A DNA stretch of 11,427 bases from CAYOBW01 sp964402115. Its GTDB lineage: Bacteria; Verrucomicrobiota; Kiritimatiellia; UBA8416; CAYOBW01. Position numbers and translations under genes: made by a program. The first letter of the stretch is position 1. Each line of letters starts with the position of its first letter. Below the pieces are notes generated by a model. The model made no database searches and was not told the DNA's origin. It worked only from the letters and a program-made list of their open reading frames with translations. This document shows, piece by piece, positions 1-6,343 of this stretch. The DNA lies in the NCBI GenBank assembly GCA_964402115.1, contig CAYOBW010000227.1, positions 1 through 11,427 on the forward strand. Reading direction: 5' to 3'.

Positions 1-10
1 CCTGGCGGCG

Positions 11-60
11 GGAGATCCTTCGCTGCGCTCAGGATGACGAGGAGGGAAGCTCGGGATGAC
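11..60. repeat. Palindromic dispersed-repeat-like motif with a partial second copy
   Basis: Bases 15-35 (ATCCTTCGCTGCGCTCAGGAT) form an imperfect palindrome whose outer arms ATCCT/AGGAT pair. From memory, this motif family (a short palindrome ending in AGGATGAC) is scattered between genes in many unrelated bacterial genomes. A shortened second copy follows: CTCAGGATGACGA at 28-40 and CTCGGGATGACGC at 50-62 agree at 11 of 13 positions with a 22-bp offset. No gene covers the stretch. Whether it is repeated elsewhere in this genome cannot be seen from the window. Confidence 0.5.
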
Positions 61-128
61 GCGTTCTTTTCAGCGGCAGAAGTTCGAGGGATGAGATGCG
101 TTTGCCCTGCAAGCCTCAGCCGCACGCG

Positions 129-156
129 TTGACACGCGCCAACGTTCTGCTAGCAT
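129..156 (+). promoter_or_regulatory. Sigma70-type promoter of the Spy/CpxP-like gene
   Basis: A perfect -35 hexamer TTGACA (129-134) is followed after 16 bp by TAGCAT (151-156), which matches the -10 consensus at four of six positions. Transcription would begin near 163, giving a leader of about 54 nt before the ATG at 217. The -35 box lies inside an inverted repeat, CGTTG (127-131) and CAACG (140-144), and ACGCG occurs twice 10 bp apart (124-128, 134-138). A regulator could therefore bind here, but none is identified. Confidence 0.6.
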
Positions 157-201
157 CCTCACGATCCTGACTGAAACGAACCGGACCGAAGCGCAGAACA
201 C

Positions 202-207
202 GGAGGA
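202..207 (+). promoter_or_regulatory. Ribosome binding site of the gene at 217
   Basis: GGAGGA ends 9 nt before the ATG at 217 and fixes that start. The next in-frame ATG, at codon 19, falls inside the signal peptide and has no comparable site. Confidence 0.8.
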
Positions 208-216
208 TCATCCACC

Positions 217-843
217 ATGAAATTGTCTCGCGTCACCGCGTACGGCATCCCGGCCATCCTCGCTTGCGCCATGCTGCTCGCCACGAGCGGCGCGGCGGTC
301 GAACCGGGACTGGAGAAACTCGCCGCGTGCTTCTTCACGCCGGAGCAGGTCAGGCAGCACTACGCGGCGCTGGGGCTCACGACGAACCAGATCGACTACC
401 TGCGGGGCGAATACGAGAAGATGCAGCAGCACGTCGCCGAGCTGAAGCAGCAGATCGAGGCGGAGACGGACACGCTGGTGCAGCTGGCCGGTCCGGAGCG
501 CCTGGATGAAGCCGCGCTGACCGCGCAGGCCGAGCGTGCCATGAAACTGGATCGCGAGCTGAAACTGGCCCAGCTCACTATCGCGATCCGGATCAAGAAC
601 ACGCTTACGCCCGAGCAGCAGGCGAAGCTCAAGGACATCGTGGCCCGCGCTCCCGCCATCCACGAGAAGATGAAGAAGGCCCTGGCGCTCGTCGAACAGT
701 GGCAGGTGGACGGACGGGACCTCAGCGCGATCTCCCGGCTCAAGGAGGAGTTCGATCCGCTCGTGAAGCAGGGGAAACTCCAGGAAGCCGAAGTCCTGCT
801 CGACCGCGCGCTGAAGCTGCTCGAGGATCCGACGAAGCTGTAG
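217..843 (+). CDS. Spy/CpxP/ZraP-like periplasmic protein (LTxxQ motif), 208 aa
   Basis: Residues 1 to about 26 look like a Sec signal peptide (basic MKLSR start, hydrophobic core, SGA-A cleavage zone). ILAC at 14-17 resembles a lipobox, but the hydrophobic stretch before it is short. The rest is almost wholly helical and charged: LGLTTNQIDYL at 52-62, a likely coiled coil at about 63-85, and LTPEQQAKL at 130-138. The two L-T-x-x-Q-type motifs and the helical hairpin layout match the Spy/CpxP/ZraP superfamily of periplasmic chaperones and stress or metal sensors. The tail (about 147-208) is helical, with WQVDGRD and AEVLLDRALKLL; I recall similar tails in other PVC-group proteins. No metal-binding Cys/His cluster is visible, so a metal role is unsupported. 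It has its own promoter and Shine-Dalgarno site and converges on the lyase gene, so a functional link to the other genes is doubtful. The family call is fairly sure; the role is inferred. Confidence 0.8.
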   Translation: MKLSRVTAYGIPAILACAMLLATSGAAVEPGLEKLAACFFTPEQVRQHYAALGLTTNQIDYLRGEYEKMQQHVAELKQQIEAETDTLVQLAGPERLDEAALTAQAERAMKLDRELKLAQLTIAIRIKNTLTPEQQAKLKDIVARAPAIHEKMKKALALVEQWQVDGRDLSAISRLKEEFDPLVKQGKLQEAEVLLDRALKLLEDPTKL

Positions 844-857
844 GGCGCGTCACTGTA

Positions 858-1934
858 CTAGGGCGATACGGCCGGCGGCCACTTCTTGAGCCAGTCCGCG
901 TAGTCCCTGGCTACACGCTCGCCCCAGTTGCCGTACCAGGCGTAGCCGCCGCGACGTTCGCGCTCGATCTCGGCCAGGGTGTACTTCTTCACGCCGTCGC
1001 GCCCGCAGAAGAACGGCCGGTTGGTTTCGATCTCGTAGAAGCGCGCCCAAAGCGGCCGGCCCTGGGGGTCGGGCTCCACCACCCGATCACCGTCGACCGA
1101 CCGGATGCGGATGCCGGCGAGCGCGGACGCGGCATACCAGGCCGCGCCGGCGTCGATCGCGCGACGCACCGCGGGTGGCGGCGCATCAAGGCTCATCAGC
1201 AGGCCAAGGATGCCCGCGCTCTCCCCGCCGCTGAGCGAGACAAGCTCGTACGCGCGCGCCGGCCGCGGGCTGCAGTCCACTGCGTCGTGCTGGGCGCACC
1301 AGGCGGTCAGGCGGCCGTTCACCGTCACCTGGCACCGCAGGATACACGCCACGCCGCGGTCGAAGGCCGCCTGGGCGGCGCGCCGGCGTTCGGCATCCAC
1401 GAAGGCATAGGCCGGACGGACGGCCACCTCGCGGAGCAACTCCAGCACACCCACCATGGTGTTGTCGTTGAAGGTGATGTGGCGGTGGTACTGCCTGCCG
1501 GGCGGATAGAACTGCGGCCAGCCGCCGATGGGGTACTGCGCTTGCAGGATATGGTCGAGCCCGCGCAGAAACGCCTCGCGGACCGCGGGCGCTCCGGTGG
1601 CGACGCAGGCCCGCGCCAGGAAGCGCAGCTCGTCGCGCGTCGCGCCGTTGTCGAACGTGCCCTGCAGCTTGTCGCGCGCGCCGGTGAAGGGCTGCGCCAC
1701 GGTGTCGCCGTTCTTCGGCCAACTCCCCGTCGCGGCCTGCCAGGAGAGCACGTTGGCCGTCATCCGCCGCCCTTCGTCGCCGGCGTACCAGGTATCGGGC
1801 TGCCGGGCCAGGTCGCCCCACCGCGGCGCACCGGGCGCTACCGCCGCACCCATCAAAATGGCCAGCAACGGCAGCAGGCGCCGCCGCCACGGCCAACCCC
1901 GCCCCACCCCCCTCTCGCGCATTGTCGTCAGCAT
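858..1934 (-). CDS. pelA: Pectate lyase, polysaccharide lyase family 10 (PelA type), 358 aa
   Basis: This is predicted to cleave polygalacturonate (pectate) by beta-elimination, with Ca2+, outside the cytoplasm (EC 4.2.2.2). The PL10 motifs occur in order (residues from the chosen start): SWPKNGD 71-77, TFDNGATRDELRFL 93-106, IGGWPQFYP 136-144, HITFNDNTM 152-160, CQVTVNGRLTAWCAQHD 201-217, LSGGES 234-239, FYEIETNRPFFCGRDG 299-314 and GGYAWYGNW 329-337. PL10 enzymes have an alpha/alpha-toroid fold and use an arginine as base; I do not assign the exact residue. The length is that of a single catalytic domain with no carbohydrate-binding module. An Arg-rich N-terminus and hydrophobic segment (about 17-33) form a signal peptide, cleaved near APGA-P. 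The frame stays open upstream to an ATG at 2066, but the ATG at 1934 is chosen because AAAGGAG sits 7 nt before it. The gene follows the two giant surface-protein genes in the same orientation. Confidence 0.93.
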   Translation of the reverse strand: MLTTMRERGVGRGWPWRRRLLPLLAILMGAAVAPGAPRWGDLARQPDTWYAGDEGRRMTANVLSWQAATGSWPKNGDTVAQPFTGARDKLQGTFDNGATRDELRFLARACVATGAPAVREAFLRGLDHILQAQYPIGGWPQFYPPGRQYHRHITFNDNTMVGVLELLREVAVRPAYAFVDAERRRAAQAAFDRGVACILRCQVTVNGRLTAWCAQHDAVDCSPRPARAYELVSLSGGESAGILGLLMSLDAPPPAVRRAIDAGAAWYAASALAGIRIRSVDGDRVVEPDPQGRPLWARFYEIETNRPFFCGRDGVKKYTLAEIERERRGGYAWYGNWGERVARDYADWLKKWPPAVSP

Positions 1935-1941
1935 GGCGCCA

Positions 1942-1964
1942 CTCCTTTGGCAGCCATGCTGCCA
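1942..1964 (-). promoter_or_regulatory. pelA leader: hairpin abutting the Shine-Dalgarno site
   Basis: On the minus strand a 7-bp stem TGGCAGC/GCTGCCA (1964-1958 with 1954-1948) closes a 3-nt loop ATG, and its last base is the first base of the Shine-Dalgarno AAAGGAG (1948-1942). The SD lies 7 nt from the ATG at 1934, which settles the start. The hairpin could stack on the SD and influence ribosome access; that effect is inferred. Confidence 0.55.
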
Positions 1965-2039
1965 CAAATGCACCAGCCGAGACACAGAATTCAGCATCCA
2001 GGAGTTCAGGAAGTAATGGGTCAGTGACGCAGTGGGGGA

Positions 2040-2067
2040 GGTGCAGGAGACTCGTACGGTTTGCACC
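2040..2067. repeat. Inverted repeat GGTGCA-N16-TGCACC between giant A and pelA
   Basis: A perfect 6-bp inverted repeat (2040-2045 and 2062-2067) with a 16-bp spacer lies about 105 bp upstream of the pelA start. It could be an operator dyad or a weak hairpin. I find no convincing -35/-10 pair in 1965-2101, so whether pelA has its own promoter is open. Confidence 0.3.
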
Positions 2068-2081
2068 CGATCAGCCGACCT

Positions 2082-2102
2082 GCCGCGGATCGAACCCGCG
2101 GC
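2082..2102 (-). terminator. GC-rich hairpin at the stop codon of giant A
   Basis: GCCGCGG (2082-2088) and CCGCGGC (2096-2102) form a perfect 7-bp stem around a 7-nt loop, and the hairpin begins at the last base of the TAG stop (2104-2102). No T-run follows on the minus strand, so it is not a canonical intrinsic terminator. It may be a weak terminator or a 3' stabilising structure between giant A and pelA. Confidence 0.35.
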
Positions 2103-5100
2103 TAGCGCACGATGAGGAGCATGCCGGAGTCCAGCCGGACTTCCTTGTCCACGATCCGCGCGCGCGCGCTGCCGGAGATCTGCCAGCCGTCCAGGTTCGC
2201 AGCCCCTGTGTTGGCGCCGGTCCAGCGCAACACGACGGCGGGAACCGGCAGATTCCCGCTGACGGTCAGGCGCAGCCGCGCGGGCAGGACGACATCGCCG
2301 TTCACTTGAACCAGGTCGCCTGCCAGGCCGTTCGCCTCCCAGGTGAACGCGCTGTTCTCCAGGATCGCCAGCGTGTTGTTGATGGTCAGCGTGCCGACGT
2401 CGGCAACGCCCGGGGCAACCGTGCCGGCCAGCGTCACCGGACCGCCGACAAACCCGCCACCCGCCAGGGTGCCGCCGGTCCCCACCCGCACCGCGCCCGC
2501 GCCCGTGCCCGAGGACCCCACGGCGTTGTTCACCGCCAGCGTGCCGTTGCTCACCGTGGTGCCGCCGGCATACGTGTTCGCGCCGCTGAGGGTCAGCGTG
2601 CCGCCACCGCGCTTGACCAGCGCGCCGCCACCGCCCAAGACGGCCGCCACGCTGCCGGACCGGCCCGTTCCGATGTCGAACACGTGCGTCCCGCCCGAGG
2701 CGAGGTTCACGGCGAGGCCGCTGCCTACCGTCAAATCGGAGTGGGTGTCGTAGGTCGTGAGCGTGCCGTCGTTCCAGTTGATGGTGCGCGTCGCTGCGCC
2801 GCTGCCGGGCCTGACCGTCCTGGCGGCCAGCGTGCCCCCGCTGTCGAGGTTGAGGATGCCGGTTACGGTAAGCCCGCCGGTACGATCGCCGAGGATCAGC
2901 GTTTCGACCTTCACGGTGCCGCCGCTCACGCTCAGCGTGCCACTGCAGGCTGCGCCGCCAGTCGAACCGGCCTTGTCCTTGCCAAGGGTGAGGGCCGTCG
3001 CTTCCAGCGTGCCGTTGCCCATGAGCAGCTTGGAGTTACTCGGCGTGTCTCCGCCCTTGCCGCGGTCGTTGTACGCGACAATCAGCGTCTCCACGCGGGC
3101 GTCAAACGTGCCGCCGGTTGTGTCGAAGGTGTTCACGCGCAGCGACGCGCCGCCGCTGTTGATCTCCCCCACGTACAGCGTGCTGACCGGCGCTACGCCA
3201 TCGGCGCCCCGCAGGGTCAGGGTCGGGTTCGTGCGGCCGGGTTGGAACTTCAGGGTTCCCTTGTTGCGGCCCTGGCCCACGACGACCGTATTGGCATGGA
3301 TGGTCGTCGTCTGTCCCAAGTCAACCTCATCGGCCGATATGTCCGTGATGTTGGCCGAACCGCCCCCCCCAACAACAAAGCTGGCGGCCGTGATCGTGCT
3401 GACCGCAGCCAGTCTCACCGTGCTATCCCACCCCGATCCGGAGTCGACGCCACCACCGGACGTCACCTGGAAGGCCTGCCCGGCGTTGTTGTAAGTGAAC
3501 GTCTCCAGCCCCGACAGGTCGAGCGCGATATCGCCGGTGCTCGCCGCCCCGATCGAGAACGCGCTGCCGCCGAGCCGCAGGGTGCCACCGCTGCCCGTGA
3601 CAACGCCGGCAACGCCGCTGGCAACGCTGAGGTTGGCCAGGGTCTGGACGGTGGCGCCCACATCCAGCGTGGCGGCGCCGGTGAAGGCAAGCGCCGTTGT
3701 CGCCGGCAAACGGTTGTTGCCGCCGCCGAGCAGCAACGTACCGCCCGCAAGCGTTGTCGTGCCGCGGTAGGTGTTGACGCCGCCCAGGGTCAGCGTGCCG
3801 GGGCCGGTCTTGAGCAGGGCGAGCCAACGGGTGGAGCCATCCTGGAGGACGCCCGCGAAGGCGCCGGCGGCGGTGTTATTGACGGTCAGCGTGTCGGTGC
3901 CAGCCGTATCAGAGCCGCTTTCCACGACCGGCGTCCCGGGGGTGGCGTCGGAAGTCAGGCCGACGAGGGTGACGCTGTTGCCGTTGAGTTGGAGCCTGCC
4001 GGTGGCGGTAGCGGGGCCGAACGTCAGCCTGGCGTTTGCCGCCGTGCCCAGGCCGGTGGCCGAACCAAGCCTGACCGTGCCGGCCAGGATCGTCGTGCCG
4101 CCCGTGTAGGCGTTGGTGTTGGCCAGCGTCAGCATGCCGGTGCCAGCCTTGATCAGCGGCGTGGACCCGCCGATCGAACCCGTCCCGCCGAAGGAGTAAT
4201 CCAGCGTGTCGTTCGTCACGCATACCGTTTGAGGCAACAGCGTTCCCGCGAGCGCAACCGTGGCGGTTGCGCCCGTGTCGTCGAAGGTCACATGGTCAGC
4301 CGCGTAGAACATCTCCGCATTGCCATTCCAGTTGGCCGAGGTCTTGAGGTCCCAGCGGCCGTTGGTGCCGCCGCTCCACACCAGGTTCGTTTCGGCGCTG
4401 GCGAGCGTGACGTCGACGCGCTGAGCGGTCTCGCTCAAAGCGAACAGGCAGCGCGTGTCCGGCACCGCGTACGCCACGGCGGGATTGAAGCTGCCCGACT
4501 GGCTGCCCGCGTAGTTGATCAACCGGTAAGGCGTGCCGACCGTCAGCGGGCCCAGCGGGTTGATGGCAATCGTCGCGCCGTGCGCGCCGAGGTCGCCGCC
4601 GATGACGAGCAGGTCGTTCGTGCCGCCCCCCGCCGCCGGCGCCGTGGTCAGATCGAAGGCGTTGGTCGTTCCTCCCGCCAGCTCCAGGCTGCTGGCGAAG
4701 GTCAGCGTGCCGGCAGTCCCCCCGCCCCCCGGAAGGATCCGGCTGCCCGCAACCGTGGCGACCGCGCCCGTCACCGTGCCGCTGCCCTGCAGCACCTGCG
4801 CCGCCCCCAGGCGGAAGCCGCCGGGAACCGCCGCCACGTCGAACATGGCGGGGCTCGCCACCGTGATGGTCGGGCTGCCGGCGATGGCGCCGGAAGCGCT
4901 GAGGCGCAGCGTACCAGCCGAGAGCGTCGTCCCGCCGTTGTAAGTGTTGACGCCGCCGAGCGTGACCGTGCCGGCGGTGGTCTTGTTGAGGGCGGCCGTG
5001 CCGGACAAGATAGCGCTGACCGACCCGCGTTTCAGCTCGTACGTGCCGGCGGCATTCACGTTCAGGGCGGATGTGCCGGACCCGTTGATCTGGCCGTCGT

Positions 5101-6283
5101 TGTCGAGCGTGACCGTGCCGACCGTAGCGCTATGATTACTGTCGAGGTCGAACACGGCGGTTGCGCCATCCACCCTCACGCCCCCCGGGCCGATGACGTT
5201 GTCGGCGCCGTAGCGCAACACGCCGCCCTCCACGGTGGTCAGACCGGTGTAAGCGTTCACGCTGTCAAGCACCAGCGTGCCGGCGCCGCTCTTGGTCAGG
5301 GTTGCGCCGCCCCCGATAGCCCCACCCGTGAAGGTGTACGTGCCGCCCGCCGCGGAAACCGCGACGGCAGCCGGCGCCACGCCTCCGGCAGCAATGCTGA
5401 TGGTCCCGCCCGCGACATTGGTGAAGCTGACCGTGTCGCCGCCTCCCCAGGTCGCTACCAGGGTTCCCATCGTCCAGTTCCTGGCAGTCGTGTCCCACGC
5501 ACCGCCGCCCGCCACGCGCCAGCTGAGATGTCCCGTGGCCGAAATCGTCAGCGCCGGGCGACTGGCGACGGCCGCGGTTTCGGCGCTGTCGAAGATCCAT
5601 TGAGGGGCTCCGGAGTAGGGCGTTCCGTAGACCAATAGCACGCCCGCGTTCCTGGCGCCGCCGGCCCAGAGGTCCACAAGCTCCTTCAAGGTGTCCACGT
5701 TCGCAGGCAAGCCGGCAGGGCTGAAGGTCCACGTGACGGTACTGCCCGCGGGATTCCCCGCCGTTGTCAAAGTTTGCGCGGCCAGCGTACCGTAAACGTC
5801 GCTGGCGGTGCGCGCACCGTTGACGCCTCCCAGCCAGGCGAGTTGGTTGTTGTACTTCGCGTAGTTCCAGCAGACCGAACCCGCCTGCGCCGCCCCGCTG
5901 ACGGTGCCTTCGATCCAGCCGGCGTTGCCTTCCTTTTCGAGGGCTGCCAACAAGGTCAGGTTGGTCGCCGAGGTGTTCACTCGCAGCGTCAAGCTCATGC
6001 TGTTGACGGCGGTATAGGCGCCGCTCAAGCCCGACACATCGAACCGCACGAGGCCTGAACGGACTTTGCCGCTGCCAAGGACTCCCGTCAGCAAAGTCGT
6101 CCGCCCGCCGTGGTTGTTGTTGGGGCTCTCCTGCACGAGTGAAGTGTCGTCGGCGCCGGCATAGCCATTCGTGCCCTGCTGAAGCACGACCGTTCCGGCC
6201 TGGGCCATGGGACGGGCGGACGTCAGCAGCGCCATAACCGCCAGCACCGCTGAAAACGGCTGAAGAACCTGTCTTCCCGGCAA
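2102..6283 (-). CDS. Giant secreted beta-strand-repeat protein A: DNRLRE domain plus five PATR repeats, 1393 aa
   Basis: Order of parts, counted from the chosen start: signal peptide 1-29 (ending PMAQA); DNRLRE-type domain about 30-249, with LQQG...DDTSL, VRSGLVRFDVSGL and a closing RPALTISATG; NW-motif module (SWRVAGGGAWDTTARNW) about 253-270; PATR repeats about 328-359, 431-462, 710-741, 824-855 and 1222-1253 (pattern GxGTLxLxxxNxYxGxTTxxxGTL); a second NW module about 634-653; a block highly similar to giant B from about 824 to the end. The protein is rich in Gly, Thr, Ala and Val and nearly Cys-free, as expected for an extended beta-helix outside the cell. No C-terminal transporter barrel or PEP-CTERM is seen; it ends MLLIVR. 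The start is taken as TTG at 6283 because AGGAGG lies 5 nt before it; ATGs at 6304, 6316 and 6322 have no good site. Function is unknown; adhesion or glycan binding is inferred. Confidence 0.88.
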   Translation of the reverse strand: MPGRQVLQPFSAVLAVMALLTSARPMAQAGTVVLQQGTNGYAGADDTSLVQESPNNNHGGRTTLLTGVLGSGKVRSGLVRFDVSGLSGAYTAVNSMSLTLRVNTSATNLTLLAALEKEGNAGWIEGTVSGAAQAGSVCWNYAKYNNQLAWLGGVNGARTASDVYGTLAAQTLTTAGNPAGSTVTWTFSPAGLPANVDTLKELVDLWAGGARNAGVLLVYGTPYSGAPQWIFDSAETAAVASRPALTISATGHLSWRVAGGGAWDTTARNWTMGTLVATWGGGDTVSFTNVAGGTISIAAGGVAPAAVAVSAAGGTYTFTGGAIGGGATLTKSGAGTLVLDSVNAYTGLTTVEGGVLRYGADNVIGPGGVRVDGATAVFDLDSNHSATVGTVTLDNDGQINGSGTSALNVNAAGTYELKRGSVSAILSGTAALNKTTAGTVTLGGVNTYNGGTTLSAGTLRLSASGAIAGSPTITVASPAMFDVAAVPGGFRLGAAQVLQGSGTVTGAVATVAGSRILPGGGGTAGTLTFASSLELAGGTTNAFDLTTAPAAGGGTNDLLVIGGDLGAHGATIAINPLGPLTVGTPYRLINYAGSQSGSFNPAVAYAVPDTRCLFALSETAQRVDVTLASAETNLVWSGGTNGRWDLKTSANWNGNAEMFYAADHVTFDDTGATATVALAGTLLPQTVCVTNDTLDYSFGGTGSIGGSTPLIKAGTGMLTLANTNAYTGGTTILAGTVRLGSATGLGTAANARLTFGPATATGRLQLNGNSVTLVGLTSDATPGTPVVESGSDTAGTDTLTVNNTAAGAFAGVLQDGSTRWLALLKTGPGTLTLGGVNTYRGTTTLAGGTLLLGGGNNRLPATTALAFTGAATLDVGATVQTLANLSVASGVAGVVTGSGGTLRLGGSAFSIGAASTGDIALDLSGLETFTYNNAGQAFQVTSGGGVDSGSGWDSTVRLAAVSTITAASFVVGGGGSANITDISADEVDLGQTTTIHANTVVVGQGRNKGTLKFQPGRTNPTLTLRGADGVAPVSTLYVGEINSGGASLRVNTFDTTGGTFDARVETLIVAYNDRGKGGDTPSNSKLLMGNGTLEATALTLGKDKAGSTGGAACSGTLSVSGGTVKVETLILGDRTGGLTVTGILNLDSGGTLAARTVRPGSGAATRTINWNDGTLTTYDTHSDLTVGSGLAVNLASGGTHVFDIGTGRSGSVAAVLGGGGALVKRGGGTLTLSGANTYAGGTTVSNGTLAVNNAVGSSGTGAGAVRVGTGGTLAGGGFVGGPVTLAGTVAPGVADVGTLTINNTLAILENSAFTWEANGLAGDLVQVNGDVVLPARLRLTVSGNLPVPAVVLRWTGANTGAANLDGWQISGSARARIVDKEVRLDSGMLLIVR
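2105..3814 (-). repeat. C-terminal duplicated block, copy in giant A
   Basis: This part of giant A aligns nearly end to end with 6347-8068 in giant B. In a 100-residue stretch beginning DEVDLGQTTTIHAN, about 85 residues are identical by hand comparison, and DNA identity there is also high. It covers a PATR repeat, the unnamed conserved block, another PATR repeat and the C-terminal segment (GTLAGGGFVGG to the end). Confidence 0.85.
3363..3370 (-). repeat. G8 mononucleotide tract in the giant A coding strand
   Basis: Eight consecutive C on the + strand read as G8 in the coding strand and encode part of VVGGGGSAN (Gly972-Gly975 from the chosen start). The matching position in giant B encodes VGGNGSAN and the run is broken to five G. 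It is the longest homopolymer I noticed in the window. Confidence 0.8.
5273..5560 (-). repeat. N-terminal duplicated block, copy in giant A
   Basis: This stretch encodes the first NW module and the start of the first PATR repeat of giant A. It aligns without gaps to 10196-10483 in giant B. Long stretches such as VSAAGGTYTFTGGAIGG are identical, and the DNA is clearly similar as well. Confidence 0.8.
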
Positions 6284-6326
6284 GGGCGCCTCCTCTCGCA
6301 GCATCGCGCGCGGCATTTCCATGCCG
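6284..6326 (-). promoter_or_regulatory. Giant A translation start region: Shine-Dalgarno and GNRA-loop hairpin
   Basis: On the minus strand AGGAGG (6294-6289) stands 5 nt before a TTG at 6283. Upstream, CGGCAT and ATGCCG (6326-6321 with 6316-6311) form a perfect 6-bp stem closed by the loop GGAA, a GNRA tetraloop. The ATGs at 6322 and 6316 lie in this stem. The hairpin is 17 bp after the giant B stop (6344), so it could also protect the 3' end or modulate read-through between the two genes. Confidence 0.5.
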
Positions 6327-6343
6327 TCAATCGGTCGTGCGGA

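Noticed and set aside
699..2027. Open reading frame of 442 codons on the + strand over pelA
   Set aside because: The minus strand encodes a full set of PL10 motifs in order, and the + frame overlaps the end of the Spy/CpxP-like gene and gives an Arg/Ala/Pro-rich sequence without domains.
1935..2066. Longer N-terminus of pelA starting at the ATG at 2066
   Set aside because: It would put 44 polar residues before the signal peptide and lacks a good ribosome site, whereas AAAGGAG lies 7 nt before the ATG at 1934.
2072..2105. tRNA-like T-arm (GGTTCGATCC on the minus strand) after the giant A stop
   Set aside because: The stem registers as a simple 7-bp palindrome, T-arm pairing fails at the second base pair when the loop is set properly, and no acceptor, D-arm or anticodon arm surrounds it.
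1922..5638. Open reading frame of 1238 codons on the + strand, antisense to giant A and the pelA start
   Set aside because: It is a by-product of GC-rich codon use and repeated Gly/Thr/Ala/Val codons on the minus strand. Its translation is low-complexity (Arg, Ala, Gly, Gln, Pro), has no domain or ribosome site, and the minus-strand frame encodes clear protein families with signal peptides.
5807..5820. 14-bp palindrome CGGTGCGCGCACCG within giant A
   Set aside because: Short GC palindromes are expected by chance in such GC-rich coding DNA, and this one is at no domain boundary.
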